Of a stretch of 64,000 bases of DNA, positions 17,288 through 26,642 are shown piece after piece. The translations under genes were made by a program, and so were the position numbers. Source of the stretch: Leadbetterella sp. Its GTDB lineage: Bacteria > Bacteroidota > Bacteroidia > Cytophagales > Spirosomataceae. Every line of letters starts with the position of its first letter. Position 1 is the first letter of the stretch. Where the stretch lies: assembly GCA_019638185.1 (NCBI GenBank), contig JAHBUH010000001.1, positions 299,079-363,078 of the forward strand. Reading direction: 5' to 3'. The notes under the pieces are model-generated. The model was not told the origin of the DNA, made no database searches, and saw only the letters and a program-made list of their open reading frames with translations.

Positions 17288-19372
17288 ATGAAATCAGAAA
17301 TCGTTTCCCAAACCCCCGCCTGGTATATTTTGCTTTGCGTGGGTTTGGGGATCGCCCTTGCAGTTCTTTACTACATACGAGCCTCCATTTTCAGCCCAGC
17401 CCAGAAACGGATCCTGGCGGTAGTGAGGGGTATCCTGGGGGCATTGGTGGCCTTTCTCCTGCTTAACCCGCTGATCAAGACGGTTAATTCGCTTATTTTA
17501 AAGCCCAAGGTGGTGGTATTGGTGGATAATTCGCGCTCCATGCGTTCAGGCGGTGATCTGAAGCAGGCCGGCGCGGGCCTGGAGGCATTGAAGAAGGATA
17601 TCGAGAAAAAGGGGTACGAGTTAGAGATCCGGAACCTGGATGATGCTCCAGTCAACGCTTTTACCCCGGACGCCTTTCAGGGCCGGAAAACCAATCTTTC
17701 TGCCGGCATGAATGCCGTTATGAGCAATTACGAGGGGCAGAACCTCAGTGACGTTATCCTTTTTTCAGACGGTATTATTAATGATGGGGTATCACCCACC
17801 TTTCAGAAGTACCCTTTCCGGGTGCATACGGTGGGTTTTGGCGATTCCACCCAGAAGCGTGACGCATTTATAGCCGGCGTGTCGGCCAATAAACTGGCTT
17901 ATCTCGGCAATAATTTCTGCATGGTTAGCCTGGATATCGGGTCGTACCTGCTTAGAGGGAAGACCGCCCGGGTGGAAATCCGGGATACGGAAGGGAAAGT
18001 GCTGGATACAAAGACGGTAGGCTACGGATCCGACGATACTTTCGAGAGCCTGCCGTTTCAGCTGCCGGCTAATGCCGTGGGAAAACAGCGCTTCATAGCC
18101 CGGCTGCAGGTGCTGGAAGGGGAGCATTCCGCCCAAAATAACAGCCGGGAGTTTGTGGTAGATGTGGTGAACGGGAAAGAGAAGATCCTGCTGCTGGCGC
18201 CAGCGCCGCATCCTGATATTAAGGCCTTAAAGAGTATTATAGACCGGAATGAGCTGTTTGAGCTGAACGTTAAAATCGTGCAGGAGAGCGATGTGGCCGC
18301 GCTGCAGAGCGAGGTATTTGATGTGCTGATCCTGCACCAGTTCCCGGATGCGGGGCAGCTGCATACGCGGTTCCTGGGTACGCTGCTGTCACGCCAGAAG
18401 CCGGTTTTCTTCATCCTGGGCCCTAAAACCGACCTTTCGTATTTTAACGGGATGCAGAATATAGTGGGCATTAACAGCCAGCTGGGAAAAACGGATAAGG
18501 TAACGGCGAAGGTGAACCCGTCTTTCAGCCTGTTTACGATAGGGCAGGGACAGGGGGCGCTGATCGCAGATCTGCCACCGCTCAGCGTGCCTTTCGGAAA
18601 TTATATGGTGCAGACGGGTTCCGATGTGATCCTGGGACAGTATGTGTCGGGCATCAATACGTCAAGGCCGCTGCTGGCGGTTAACCTGACCGGTACCCGC
18701 AAGATGGCGGCGTTCCTGGGAGAGGGGCTATGGCAGTGGCGCCTGGAAGAATATGCTATGACGGGGGCCCACGAGCACCTGGATGACCTGGTGCTGAAAA
18801 CCCTGCAACTGATCTCGGTGAGGGAAGAAAAAGGCAAACTGCGGGTGTACCCGGTGGCGGATGTTTTTGAAGTAGACCAGCGCGTGACCTTTGTGGCAGA
18901 GGTGTATAATGAGATATTTGAGAGAATTTTCGACCAGAATATTCGTTTAAAGGTTAAGCCACGGGGTGGTGCGGAGAAGGTTTATGATTTTACGATCAGC
19001 GAAGGTACGTCCCGGTTTGAGCTGTCTACCCTGCCGCCTGGTGTGTATACGTACGAGGCCAGTGCCACGGTACAGGGCAAACAGGAAGTTTCTGCCGGGC
19101 AGTTTGTGGTGTCAGATACGGACCTGGAGACCCAGAATACCACGGCCGACTTTAGCCTGCTGCGCACGCTGGCCCGGGAGAATAACGGTGATTTTGTTCC
19201 GGCTAACCAGATCATTGAGCTAAGGCACAGCCTGGAAAAGAAAGGGCTGATTAACCGGGTGGTGGCGCAGGAAGACCTGAAAGACCTGATCAACCTGCGC
19301 TGGCTGCTGGCGCTGATCCTGGCCCTGGCCACGGTGGAATGGGTGCTGAGAAAGTATTTCGGAAGTTATTGA
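17288..19372 (+). CDS. Membrane-anchored VWA-domain protein
   Basis: 694 residues. Two membrane helices at the N-terminus (about 12-31 and 43-60). A von Willebrand A-like domain follows with the MIDAS start VVVLVDNSRSM (DxSxS) near residue 78, and LSDVILFSDGIINDG downstream. The long C-terminal part has beta-sandwich sequence (PPGVYTYEASATVQG), and a last membrane helix LRWLLALILALATVEWVL ends at the C-terminus. Similar proteins in Bacteroidota are annotated only as VWA-domain proteins. The function is unknown; the topology puts most of it in the periplasm. Confidence 0.78.
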   Translation: MKSEIVSQTPAWYILLCVGLGIALAVLYYIRASIFSPAQKRILAVVRGILGALVAFLLLNPLIKTVNSLILKPKVVVLVDNSRSMRSGGDLKQAGAGLEALKKDIEKKGYELEIRNLDDAPVNAFTPDAFQGRKTNLSAGMNAVMSNYEGQNLSDVILFSDGIINDGVSPTFQKYPFRVHTVGFGDSTQKRDAFIAGVSANKLAYLGNNFCMVSLDIGSYLLRGKTARVEIRDTEGKVLDTKTVGYGSDDTFESLPFQLPANAVGKQRFIARLQVLEGEHSAQNNSREFVVDVVNGKEKILLLAPAPHPDIKALKSIIDRNELFELNVKIVQESDVAALQSEVFDVLILHQFPDAGQLHTRFLGTLLSRQKPVFFILGPKTDLSYFNGMQNIVGINSQLGKTDKVTAKVNPSFSLFTIGQGQGALIADLPPLSVPFGNYMVQTGSDVILGQYVSGINTSRPLLAVNLTGTRKMAAFLGEGLWQWRLEEYAMTGAHEHLDDLVLKTLQLISVREEKGKLRVYPVADVFEVDQRVTFVAEVYNEIFERIFDQNIRLKVKPRGGAEKVYDFTISEGTSRFELSTLPPGVYTYEASATVQGKQEVSAGQFVVSDTDLETQNTTADFSLLRTLARENNGDFVPANQIIELRHSLEKKGLINRVVAQEDLKDLINLRWLLALILALATVEWVLRKYFGSY

Positions 19373-19474
19373 CCGGTAGTAATACAGATAGTTGTATAAT
19401 TGTATAAATTCCTGAAAATTATAGATTGTAATTTTATTGCGAAATAATACTTCATTTTTAATTGGTGAAACCCG

Positions 19475-20848
19475 GTGAAAAAGCTTGTTTTAATGGTGTT
19501 GGCGTCGTTCCCGGTGATGGGACAAAACGCCGAGATTTTAAAGAAAATTCAGACAGCTATGATATTTGAAAAGAAACCTTCCATCATCAGCATACCGGTG
19601 GATATATCGCTGGATGACCTGCAGAACCAGATCAATAAGGGGCTACCTGACCTGATCTACGAGGATAAGAGTTTTGCGGATAATAATTACGATGGCCTGA
19701 AGCTGAAAGTGTGGCGGAAGGGTAACCTGATCTTTACGGAAAACAAAGACGGCGTGCTGACGTATGAGGTGCCCCTGAAGGTATGGGCGCAGAAGGAGAT
19801 CACAGTGCTGGGCATCTCACAGGCTCCCAGTACGGATTTTGAGATCAAGATCAAGTTTTCTTCCCGTTTTAAGGTGAATGAGGATTACCAGATTGAAACG
19901 CAGACCAAGGGGCTGGGCTTTACGTGGATCACGAAACCGGTGATCAAGTCGAGCCTGGTGGATGTGCCCATCGGCCCCATCATAGGCCGGGTGATCACCA
20001 GTAATCTGCCGCTGTTTTCGGAGCAGATCGATAATACCATCCGGGATAATTATTCGTTGAAGCCTTACCTTATTGAGGCCTGGAACCTGGCCAAGCGGCC
20101 CGTACAGGTTTCGGAAGAGTACAACACCTGGATCAAAGCTGAGCCTGTGGAAGTGTATTTTACACCGCTTCAGTCGGTGGGGGCCAGCCTGAAGTCTACG
20201 CTGGGGATCAAGATTTTTATTGAGACTTTTGTGGGGACGCCCCTGTACACGCCTTCCATGGTGGTGGATGTTCCCAAGCTGAAAACGGTGGCCAATATCC
20301 CGGAGGAGTTTGATGTGCAGCTGCTGAATGTGATCTCGTACGAGGAAGCCAATACCATCAGTAAACGGATGTTTATCGGCGAGGTGTTTGAATTCAGTAA
20401 CGGCAAGTACAAGATCAGCGTGACGGACCTGGAGGTAGGGCATGAGAAGGAGTATATTACGTTTAATATCCAGACCACGGGCAGCTTTAAGGGGGAGATC
20501 CGGATACAGGGGATACCGGTGTATGATCCTGAAAGGAAGATGGTGGTGCTGAAGAATGTGCACCTGGATGTGAAAACCAGGAACCTGCTGCACCGGGCGG
20601 CGGCCTGGCTGCTGGAGGGCACGCTGGAAAAGCGGATCGCGCAGGAGTTCGGACTTCCGTTAAACGATATCATCGAGTATTCCCGGAAAAGTGTGCATGA
20701 AACCATTAATTCGGAGTTTTCAAAGGGAATCCGGATGCGGGGGCAGATTTTGTCAGTAGACCCTGAGCAGGTGATCGTGACGGATGAGGCTATACTGGCG
20801 GTGGTGAATTCACGGGCTAAGGTGCAGCTGATTGTAAAAGGCATGTAA
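19475..20848 (+). CDS. DUF4403-family protein
   Basis: 457 residues from GTG 19475, with a weak signal peptide (KKLVLMVLASFPVMGQ). The DUF4403 pattern includes SIISIPVDISLDDLQNQINK near residue 38, LPLFSEQIDNTIRDN mid-protein and the C-terminal DPEQVIVTDEAILAVV. Predicted lipid-binding-like beta architecture, envelope-located; no biochemical role is known. It is separated from the VWA gene by about 100 AT-rich bases. A long structured repeat element begins 6 bases after its stop. Confidence 0.82.
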   Translation: MKKLVLMVLASFPVMGQNAEILKKIQTAMIFEKKPSIISIPVDISLDDLQNQINKGLPDLIYEDKSFADNNYDGLKLKVWRKGNLIFTENKDGVLTYEVPLKVWAQKEITVLGISQAPSTDFEIKIKFSSRFKVNEDYQIETQTKGLGFTWITKPVIKSSLVDVPIGPIIGRVITSNLPLFSEQIDNTIRDNYSLKPYLIEAWNLAKRPVQVSEEYNTWIKAEPVEVYFTPLQSVGASLKSTLGIKIFIETFVGTPLYTPSMVVDVPKLKTVANIPEEFDVQLLNVISYEEANTISKRMFIGEVFEFSNGKYKISVTDLEVGHEKEYITFNIQTTGSFKGEIRIQGIPVYDPERKMVVLKNVHLDVKTRNLLHRAAAWLLEGTLEKRIAQEFGLPLNDIIEYSRKSVHETINSEFSKGIRMRGQILSVDPEQVIVTDEAILAVVNSRAKVQLIVKGM

Positions 20849-20854
20849 ACCATC

Positions 20855-20976
20855 GCGGTTCATAAGGCACGCAAACTGCTGCGTTGTTTTCGGAATTCGC
20901 CCTTAGTCACATACTTTTAGTATGCTCCTTCGGTCTCATGCTCAACGCCTTGCATTTTACGCACCTTATGAACCGC
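20855..20976. repeat. Structured intergenic repeat, copy 1
   Basis: A 122-base imperfect inverted repeat. Arms 20855-20886 and 20943-20976 pair over about 32 bases, beginning GCGGTTCATAAGG, and an inner stem CATAC/GTATG sits at the apex. Its reverse complement aligns over most of its length with 60880-61000: shared blocks are AAAATGCAA, GCGTT, GAAGGAGCA or AAAGGAGCA, ATGTGACT, TTCCG and AACGC, in the same order. It codes for nothing visible. Confidence 0.7.
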
Positions 20977-21048
20977 TTCCGGGTGGCCAGGGAAGGGGTG
21001 TTTATAGGTTAAAGTATAGATGACTATAGTTTATACAGGGGAAATAAA

Positions 21049-21080
21049 TTTTGCCTCTCTATAATTCCGACGTACTTTTG
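21049..21080 (+). promoter_or_regulatory. rnpB promoter
   Basis: TTTTG (21049-21053), 19 bases, TACTTTTG (21073-21080): a full match to the Bacteroidota -33/-7 consensus. The predicted start near 21086 coincides with the first base of the RNase P RNA P1 helix. Confidence 0.85.
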
Positions 21081-21085
21081 TATCA

Positions 21086-21432
21086 GAAACAGGTCGATCT
21101 GTCGCTCCGGTTACGGCCGGGGAGGAAAGTCCGAACAGCGCAGAGCATCATGCTACCTAACGGGTAGGGGAGATTTTATCTCTACAGCCAGTGCCACAGA
21201 AAATTACCGCCTTTAGTCTGACTAAGGGTAAGGGTGAAAAGGAGGTGTAAGAGACCCCCACGTATATTGTGAAGTATGCGGTTAAGGTAAACCTCATGAG
21301 CTGAAAGACCAAATAAACCGGCGTTACAGGGCGGCTCGCTCCAGCCGGAGGGTAGGTTGATGGAGGAAGCGGGTGACTGCTTTCCCAGATAAATGACAGA
21401 ATAGAACAGAATTCGGCTTACGGGCCTGTTTC
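21086..21432 (+). ncRNA. rnpB: RNase P RNA
   Basis: Catalytic RNA that removes 5' leaders from pre-tRNAs. P1 is closed by GAAACAGG (21086-21093) with CCTGTTTC (21425-21432). The universal core is present: GAGGAAAGTCCGAAC, then ACAGCCAGTGCCACAGAAA, and the 3' block GACAGAATAGAACAGAATTC with GGCTTA. About 347 nucleotides, a normal type A size. A hairpin terminator follows within 10 bases. Confidence 0.96.
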
Positions 21433-21440
21433 CGATCATT

Positions 21441-21468
21441 AAAAAAGGCTGCCCTCGGGCAGCCTTTT
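21441..21468. terminator. Terminator shared by rnpB and the LysM gene
   Basis: AAAAAAGGCTGCC / GGCAGCCTTTT hairpin, with A and T runs on opposite sides, between convergent units. Confidence 0.85.
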
Positions 21469-21472
21469 CACT

Positions 21473-22129
21473 TTATACTTTCTTCTTGTGGGGGATCAGC
21501 AGCTTTTCCCCGCGCTGGGCATTGTTCTTTTTCTTGCCGTTTGCGGCCATGAGGGCGTCTACACTTATCCCGTATTTATTGGCCACCACGCGCAGGATAT
21601 CGCCGGGGCCTACGGTATGAACGGCCTGTACCGGAACTTTTATTTTGGTGACCCCCACTTTGATGCCGTCGGGCGCGATGTCGGGGTTCAGGGCTTTGAG
21701 GTTATCGCTGCTGGTATTGAATTTATTGGCAATACCGAAGAAGGTTTCCCCGTCTTTCACCACATGCACGGCGGTTTCGCCTTTGTAAGCCGTTTTAGCC
21801 GGTGTGGTTTCAGCCGGTTTTTTCTCTTCGGGTGCTTTTACCACCGGTGCCGGTTCTGTCTTCACTTCTTCCACGATCTCTTCCCGTTCATCGGCGATGG
21901 GCGTGGAAGTCACTACCACGTCAGAATCGGTACTGTCTACCTTTTCTACACTTTTCATGTCGGTTATGTTAGTGGCATCGTCTGACATCAGGTTCCACCC
22001 GGCATAGAGCAGCAGTATTACTATTCCAAAAAGGATGGCCAGTACCACGGCCGGGGTATTGTTAGCCGCAGACCGGGGTTTGCGGTTTCTTTCTTCGTTT
22101 CGCTCCTCGTTTCTCTCTTCAAATTCCAT
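21473..22129 (-). CDS. LysM-domain protein with a membrane anchor
   Basis: 218 residues. A charged start (EERNEERNEERN) is followed by one membrane helix at about 27-46. A Glu/Pro/Ala-rich linker leads to two LysM motifs at about 120-160 (VVKDGETFFGIANKFNTS) and 168-212 (VGPGDILRVVANKYGISVDA). LysM binds peptidoglycan N-acetylglucosamine, so the protein probably tethers the membrane to the wall. It is the last gene of the purK-purE-LysM run, 1 base past the purE stop. Confidence 0.85.
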   Translation of the reverse strand: MEFEERNEERNEERNRKPRSAANNTPAVVLAILFGIVILLLYAGWNLMSDDATNITDMKSVEKVDSTDSDVVVTSTPIADEREEIVEEVKTEPAPVVKAPEEKKPAETTPAKTAYKGETAVHVVKDGETFFGIANKFNTSSDNLKALNPDIAPDGIKVGVTKIKVPVQAVHTVGPGDILRVVANKYGISVDALMAANGKKKNNAQRGEKLLIPHKKKV

Positions 22130-22130
22130 A

Positions 22131-22619
22131 TTATTGAAAGCTGGTTTTAAGTTCCTGGTTCATCTGGCCTACTTTTTCTTTGAGCTCTTCTTTGTATTCA
22201 AGGAGCTTCAGCGCCACGGAAGGTGACGAAGTGGCCAGGATCTGCACGGCCAGCAGGCCGGCGTTTTGTGCGGCATTAAGGGCTACAGTGGCCACGGGCA
22301 CACCGGCGGGCATCTGGAGGATGGATAAAACCGAGTCCCAGCCATCTATGGAGTTACCTGATTTTACGGGCACGCCTATGACAGGCAGGATGGTACAGGA
22401 GGCCACCATACCCGGCAGGTGGGCGGCTCCGCCGGCGCCGGCGATGATCACTTTCAGCCCTCTTTCCACTGCTGAAGTGGCATATTCTACCATTTTCTGC
22501 GGTGTACGGTGAGCGGATACGATCTCAATTTCATAAGGAATATCAAATTTTGCCAGTATGTCTACGGCTCCCTGCATGATCTTCAGGTCGGAAATACTCC
22601 CCATTATGATCCCTATCAT
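22131..22619 (-). CDS. purE: N5-CAIR mutase PurE
   Basis: 162 residues. Converts N5-CAIR to CAIR in purine synthesis. The N-terminus [19 protein letters not shown] is the class I signature, with [13 protein letters not shown] and [14 protein letters not shown] after it. Its start overlaps the end of purK by 4 bases, a coupled pair, and PurK supplies the N5-CAIR substrate. Confidence 0.95.
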   Translation of the reverse strand: MIGIIMGSISDLKIMQGAVDILAKFDIPYEIEIVSAHRTPQKMVEYATSAVERGLKVIIAGAGGAAHLPGMVASCTILPVIGVPVKSGNSIDGWDSVLSILQMPAGVPVATVALNAAQNAGLLAVQILATSSPSVALKLLEYKEELKEKVGQMNQELKTSFQ

Positions 22620-23755
22620 TTCTTTTTTGATATTACTTTGAGATTATTCTGTACAAAATTGACCTTTTCTTTTAAGTTTTCAAAATCTGGGGCCAAAATA
22701 CTCACGTGTCCCATCTTGCGGAAAGGCTTGGTTTGCTTCTTCCCGTAAAAGAAAGGGTAGGCGTCTTTTACCTGCAGGATGCTATCCAGTCCCTGCACTT
22801 CGGCTTCACCGGTATGGCCTTCCTCGCCCAGGATATTGACCATAGCGGCCAGGGAGAAAGGGGTGGTATCGCCCAGCGGCAGCCCGAGAATGGCCCGCCA
22901 GTGCTGGTCAAACTGGGAAACGGCATTGGCTTTCTGGGTATGGTGCCCGCTGTTATGCGGCCGGGGGGCTACTTCGTTCACCAGGATGTCACCCTCCCGC
23001 GTAAGGAACATTTCTACGGCCAGCAGCCCGGTTATGCCGAAGGCTTCTGCGGTATTCCGGGCTATTTCTTCCGCTTTTTCGCGCGTTTCAGGGCTTATGC
23101 GGGCCGGAGAAAACTGGTATTCCACCAGGTTTGCCACGGGATGAAACACCATTTCCACGGGCGGAAAGCACCTGACCTCGCCGCGAGAGTTACGCGCCAC
23201 AATGACCGCAAGCTCTTTTTCAAAGTCTACGAATTTCTCCAGGATGCCGTCGGCATCAAAGGCCAGGGGCAGGTCAGCCGGGGTTTTGAGGAGCTGTACG
23301 CCCTTGCCGTCGTACCCGCCCACGGAGAGTTTATTGACCGCCGGCAGAAATTCTGCATTCCGGATGACGTCTTCCCGGTTTTTCACCCGGATAAAAGTAG
23401 AAGTAGGGATAGCGTGATCCGCAAAAAACTGCTTCTGGGTGCTTTTATTCTTAATGATCTCCACCACGCCAGGCTGGGGAAAAACGGATTTTCCTTCTTT
23501 TTCCAGTTGTTTCAGCGCTTCGATGTTAACATTCTCAATTTCTATCGTGATCACATCCAGGTCTTTGCCGAAGGCATAGACGGTGTCGTAATCCGTGAGG
23601 GAGCCGCATATAAACCGGGAAGCGATGGTGGCGCAGGAGCATTCCGGATCCGGGTCTAAAACGGTGATATGGAGGTCGAGATCCAGGGCGGTCTGGATGA
23701 GCATTTTTCCCAGCTGCCCGCCGCCCACTATACCTATCTTTAAGCTTTGAATCAT
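22616..23755 (-). CDS. purK: N5-CAIR synthase PurK
   Basis: 379 residues from ATG 23755 ([19 protein letters not shown]). ATP-grasp enzyme making N5-CAIR from AIR, bicarbonate and ATP. The family marks are GGGQLGKM at the N-terminus, the ATP-grasp segment [16 protein letters not shown], and [13 protein letters not shown]. An in-frame start at 23776 is possible but adds only seven residues. It heads the purK-purE-LysM run. Confidence 0.95.
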   Translation of the reverse strand: MIQSLKIGIVGGGQLGKMLIQTALDLDLHITVLDPDPECSCATIASRFICGSLTDYDTVYAFGKDLDVITIEIENVNIEALKQLEKEGKSVFPQPGVVEIIKNKSTQKQFFADHAIPTSTFIRVKNREDVIRNAEFLPAVNKLSVGGYDGKGVQLLKTPADLPLAFDADGILEKFVDFEKELAVIVARNSRGEVRCFPPVEMVFHPVANLVEYQFSPARISPETREKAEEIARNTAEAFGITGLLAVEMFLTREGDILVNEVAPRPHNSGHHTQKANAVSQFDQHWRAILGLPLGDTTPFSLAAMVNILGEEGHTGEAEVQGLDSILQVKDAYPFFYGKKQTKPFRKMGHVSILAPDFENLKEKVNFVQNNLKVISKKK

Positions 23756-23843
23756 GAAAAATGTAGTATCTTGCAAAATAAGGGGAAAAGGAGGAGAAAA
23801 CCTTGGTTCACCGGATAAAAAAGGGACATAGCAACATTATAAT

Positions 23844-26564
23844 ATGAATAGTTTTCTGGGCCAGGCGGCCGCTTATATTTTTGAGAGACATGACCTGAAC
23901 AGGCTTCAGGAGCTGAAGATCGTACTGCCCAGCCGGCGGGCCGCTTTGTATTTCAGGAATGAGCTGGCGGGCTTATCGTCTATCCCTTTTTTCTCACCGG
24001 AGATCAGCTCGGTGGATGATTTTGTGCAGGGGCTGTCGGGTTTGCAGCGGATGGACACCATCGACCTGTATTTTGAGAGCTTTGAGCTGTGGAAAGTGCA
24101 GGATCCCGGGCAGTCGTTTGAGAAATTCCTGACCTGGGCGCCCACGCTGATGCGGGATTTTGACTTGGTAGACTCGGCGCTGCTGGCGGATCCCCATGCG
24201 CTGTTCCGGTATATGAGTGCTGCAGAATCCATTAAGCGCTGGGAGCTGGATGAGCACGAGTTTTCACCGGCTTCTTATGAGTATTTCACGTTTTTTGATA
24301 AGATGGCGGCGGTTTATGAGGGCCTGAACCGGGTTTTACCGGAAAAAGGGCTCAGTTATACCGGGCTGGCTTACCGGAAAGCGGCTGAGCATGTGCCTTC
24401 AGACGGATTTTATTATTTCGTGGGGCTGAATGCGCTCAGCCGGGCCGAGGAAAAGATCATTACCACGCTGGTCAGGGCTAAGCGGGCGGAATGCATCTGG
24501 GATTCGGATGATTTTTATATGGAATCCGATGATAAGGCGGGTAAAAAGTTAAAGGGTTACAAAAAATCAGGGCAGTACGGTACGGCATGGAATTTCCAGG
24601 GTAACCTGCTCCGGGAAGCGGCCCGGGAGGTGAATGTGTATGCGCTGAATTCCAAAACGCTGCAGGCCCGGCTGGCTACAGACCTGGCGGCGCGGTCTGC
24701 GGCCCAGAGCCACGCCATGGTAGTGCTGGATGAAAATGATTTCCCGGCGCTGTTTATCCAGGTGCCCACCCTGGATTTCAAAGTGAATATTTCAGGCGGG
24801 GCGGCTCTGAAAGGATCTATGCTGATGCCCGCGCTGGAGCTTCTTCTGCGACTGATGGAGGCCGACGGAGAAACCCTCCGGATGGACCTGGTACGTTCTA
24901 TACCCGGCAATGAGCTCCTGAAAAGTGTGCTGGTGCATGAAGCGGGGAGTGCCCGGGTGGACCGCCTGGAAAAGCAGTTGGCCCGTAATACCCACCTGTT
25001 TGTGGCCCGTAAAGATGTTCAGTTAGTGGGGAGCGACTTCTTCCAGGCGCTGATGGCCACCCGTGGACCGTTTTCGTTCCTGGCCGCTGTAGAGAAGTTT
25101 TTAACGGCCTTGGCGGGCACGGACACGGAGGAGTCGCCCTTTGCAGTGACCCTGCTTCAGAAGCTGGAAGTGTTGAAACCCCGGGTCACCGAGGGGCTTT
25201 CCACGGCTTCTTTCCGGATCCTGTTCCTGGAGCTGATCAAAAACCTGAGCCTGCCGTTTGAGAAGCAGCCGGATGCCCGTCTGCAGGTGATGAGCATGCT
25301 GGAAACCCGCTGCCTTGATTTTGAGGAGGTCACTTTCCTGTCTTTTTCGGAGGGAAACCTGCCCTCGGCCAAAAAGAATAACTCGTTTATCCCTTATGAT
25401 GCGCTGACTTCTTTCGGGCTGCCTTCGTATTCAGACCAGGATGCCATCATGGCCTACCATTTTTTCCGGCTGCTGCAGCGGGCGCGTAAGGTGAATATCC
25501 TGTACACGGTGGATACGGGCACGGGAGTAGGCCGGAAGGAACGGAGCCGGTTTTTGTACCAGCTGGAAGAGGAACTCGGGCCTGTTAACGACAAAATGCG
25601 ATTTTTTTATCCCGAACCGGTGATTTCTTCGGCTTCCGAGGCCCCGGATATACGCCCGGTGCGGATTGAAAAGACGCCGGATATCCTGCACAAGATCCGG
25701 GTATTCCTGGAGCAGAAGGGGCTGAGTGCCACGTCTTTGAACGAATATTTCAACGGGGAGCCGGGTTTTTACTGGCGGTATATTGAGCGGATCAAGGCGC
25801 GGGAGAATGATGAGGCGGCTATCGGGTACAATGTGTTTGGTTCGATAGTCCATTATGTACTGGAAAAAACCGATGAGGTTTACCTGGGGGCACTGATTAC
25901 CAGGGAGGTACTGGAAAATCAGAAACAGTATGCGCTGAATAATTTTGATGAGTTCCTGAAGCAGAGCCAGCCCGGTTTTGATTTTGAATACGGCCTGAAT
26001 GCCGTGCAGAAGACCCTGGCCCGTGAACTGGTGAGCAAGTATTTCGATAAGCGGCTGCGGGAGTTTACCGAGCCGTTTTATGTGGAAGGACTGGAAAAGA
26101 AGTATGAGACCACGGTGGAGGTAGACGGGATCCGGGTGAAGCTGCAGGGTACCCTGGATAAGATAGAAAGGCACGGGGATACGCTGGTGGTGATCGACTA
26201 TAAAACGGGGGATGTGGATGCGGCTAAGATCCGGTATGCGCCGGGCAAAAAGGAGATCTCACTGGACGAGTACCTGCGCTTACAGGATAGGGATAAGTTC
26301 CGGCAATTATTGCTCTATAAATTCCTTATTAGTGAAGTATATGGTAAAAATACGAAATATGAATTTAAATTCTATTCTTTTAGACGTTTAGATAGTAATT
26401 TAATTTTAGAAGTAGAGAACCATACAAGTGAGGAGATTCTGGCGGCAGTTCAGCACCTGATCATTACGGTGGTGCGCGACCTGCTGGACGAAAAAAAACC
26501 TTTTTCCCCGGACCCGGAGAAAAAGGTTATGGCGTATTCTGATTTTGCCGATATTCTGTCTTAA
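23844..26564 (+). CDS. PD-(D/E)XK nuclease, AddB/RecB-like
   Basis: 906 residues. The N-terminal half is an inactivated-helicase-like region (IVLPSRRAALYFRNEL near residue 28). The C-terminal nuclease domain shows GSIVHYVLEKTDE and the catalytic core GTLDKIERHGDTLVVIDYKTG at about 770-792, the PD-(D/E)xK pattern. The product resembles the AddB-type partner of Bacteroidota AddAB, used in double-strand break processing; an AddA-like helicase is not adjacent. A sharply AT-rich patch at about 26310-26430 interrupts otherwise GC-rich coding sequence. Confidence 0.82.
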   Translation: MNSFLGQAAAYIFERHDLNRLQELKIVLPSRRAALYFRNELAGLSSIPFFSPEISSVDDFVQGLSGLQRMDTIDLYFESFELWKVQDPGQSFEKFLTWAPTLMRDFDLVDSALLADPHALFRYMSAAESIKRWELDEHEFSPASYEYFTFFDKMAAVYEGLNRVLPEKGLSYTGLAYRKAAEHVPSDGFYYFVGLNALSRAEEKIITTLVRAKRAECIWDSDDFYMESDDKAGKKLKGYKKSGQYGTAWNFQGNLLREAAREVNVYALNSKTLQARLATDLAARSAAQSHAMVVLDENDFPALFIQVPTLDFKVNISGGAALKGSMLMPALELLLRLMEADGETLRMDLVRSIPGNELLKSVLVHEAGSARVDRLEKQLARNTHLFVARKDVQLVGSDFFQALMATRGPFSFLAAVEKFLTALAGTDTEESPFAVTLLQKLEVLKPRVTEGLSTASFRILFLELIKNLSLPFEKQPDARLQVMSMLETRCLDFEEVTFLSFSEGNLPSAKKNNSFIPYDALTSFGLPSYSDQDAIMAYHFFRLLQRARKVNILYTVDTGTGVGRKERSRFLYQLEEELGPVNDKMRFFYPEPVISSASEAPDIRPVRIEKTPDILHKIRVFLEQKGLSATSLNEYFNGEPGFYWRYIERIKARENDEAAIGYNVFGSIVHYVLEKTDEVYLGALITREVLENQKQYALNNFDEFLKQSQPGFDFEYGLNAVQKTLARELVSKYFDKRLREFTEPFYVEGLEKKYETTVEVDGIRVKLQGTLDKIERHGDTLVVIDYKTGDVDAAKIRYAPGKKEISLDEYLRLQDRDKFRQLLLYKFLISEVYGKNTKYEFKFYSFRRLDSNLILEVENHTSEEILAAVQHLIITVVRDLLDEKKPFSPDPEKKVMAYSDFADILS

Positions 26565-26642
26565 AGATGCATTTCCGAAGCAGAGATTCTTTGTCCCTGC
26601 GGGCTACCATTTCCCCGCCGGAGCTCTCGTCCCCCGGAGTTC

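Noticed and set aside
22706-23659. Long open frame (317 codons) opposite purK.
   Set aside because: purK is a complete conserved enzyme; the antisense frame is a by-product of GC-rich codons.
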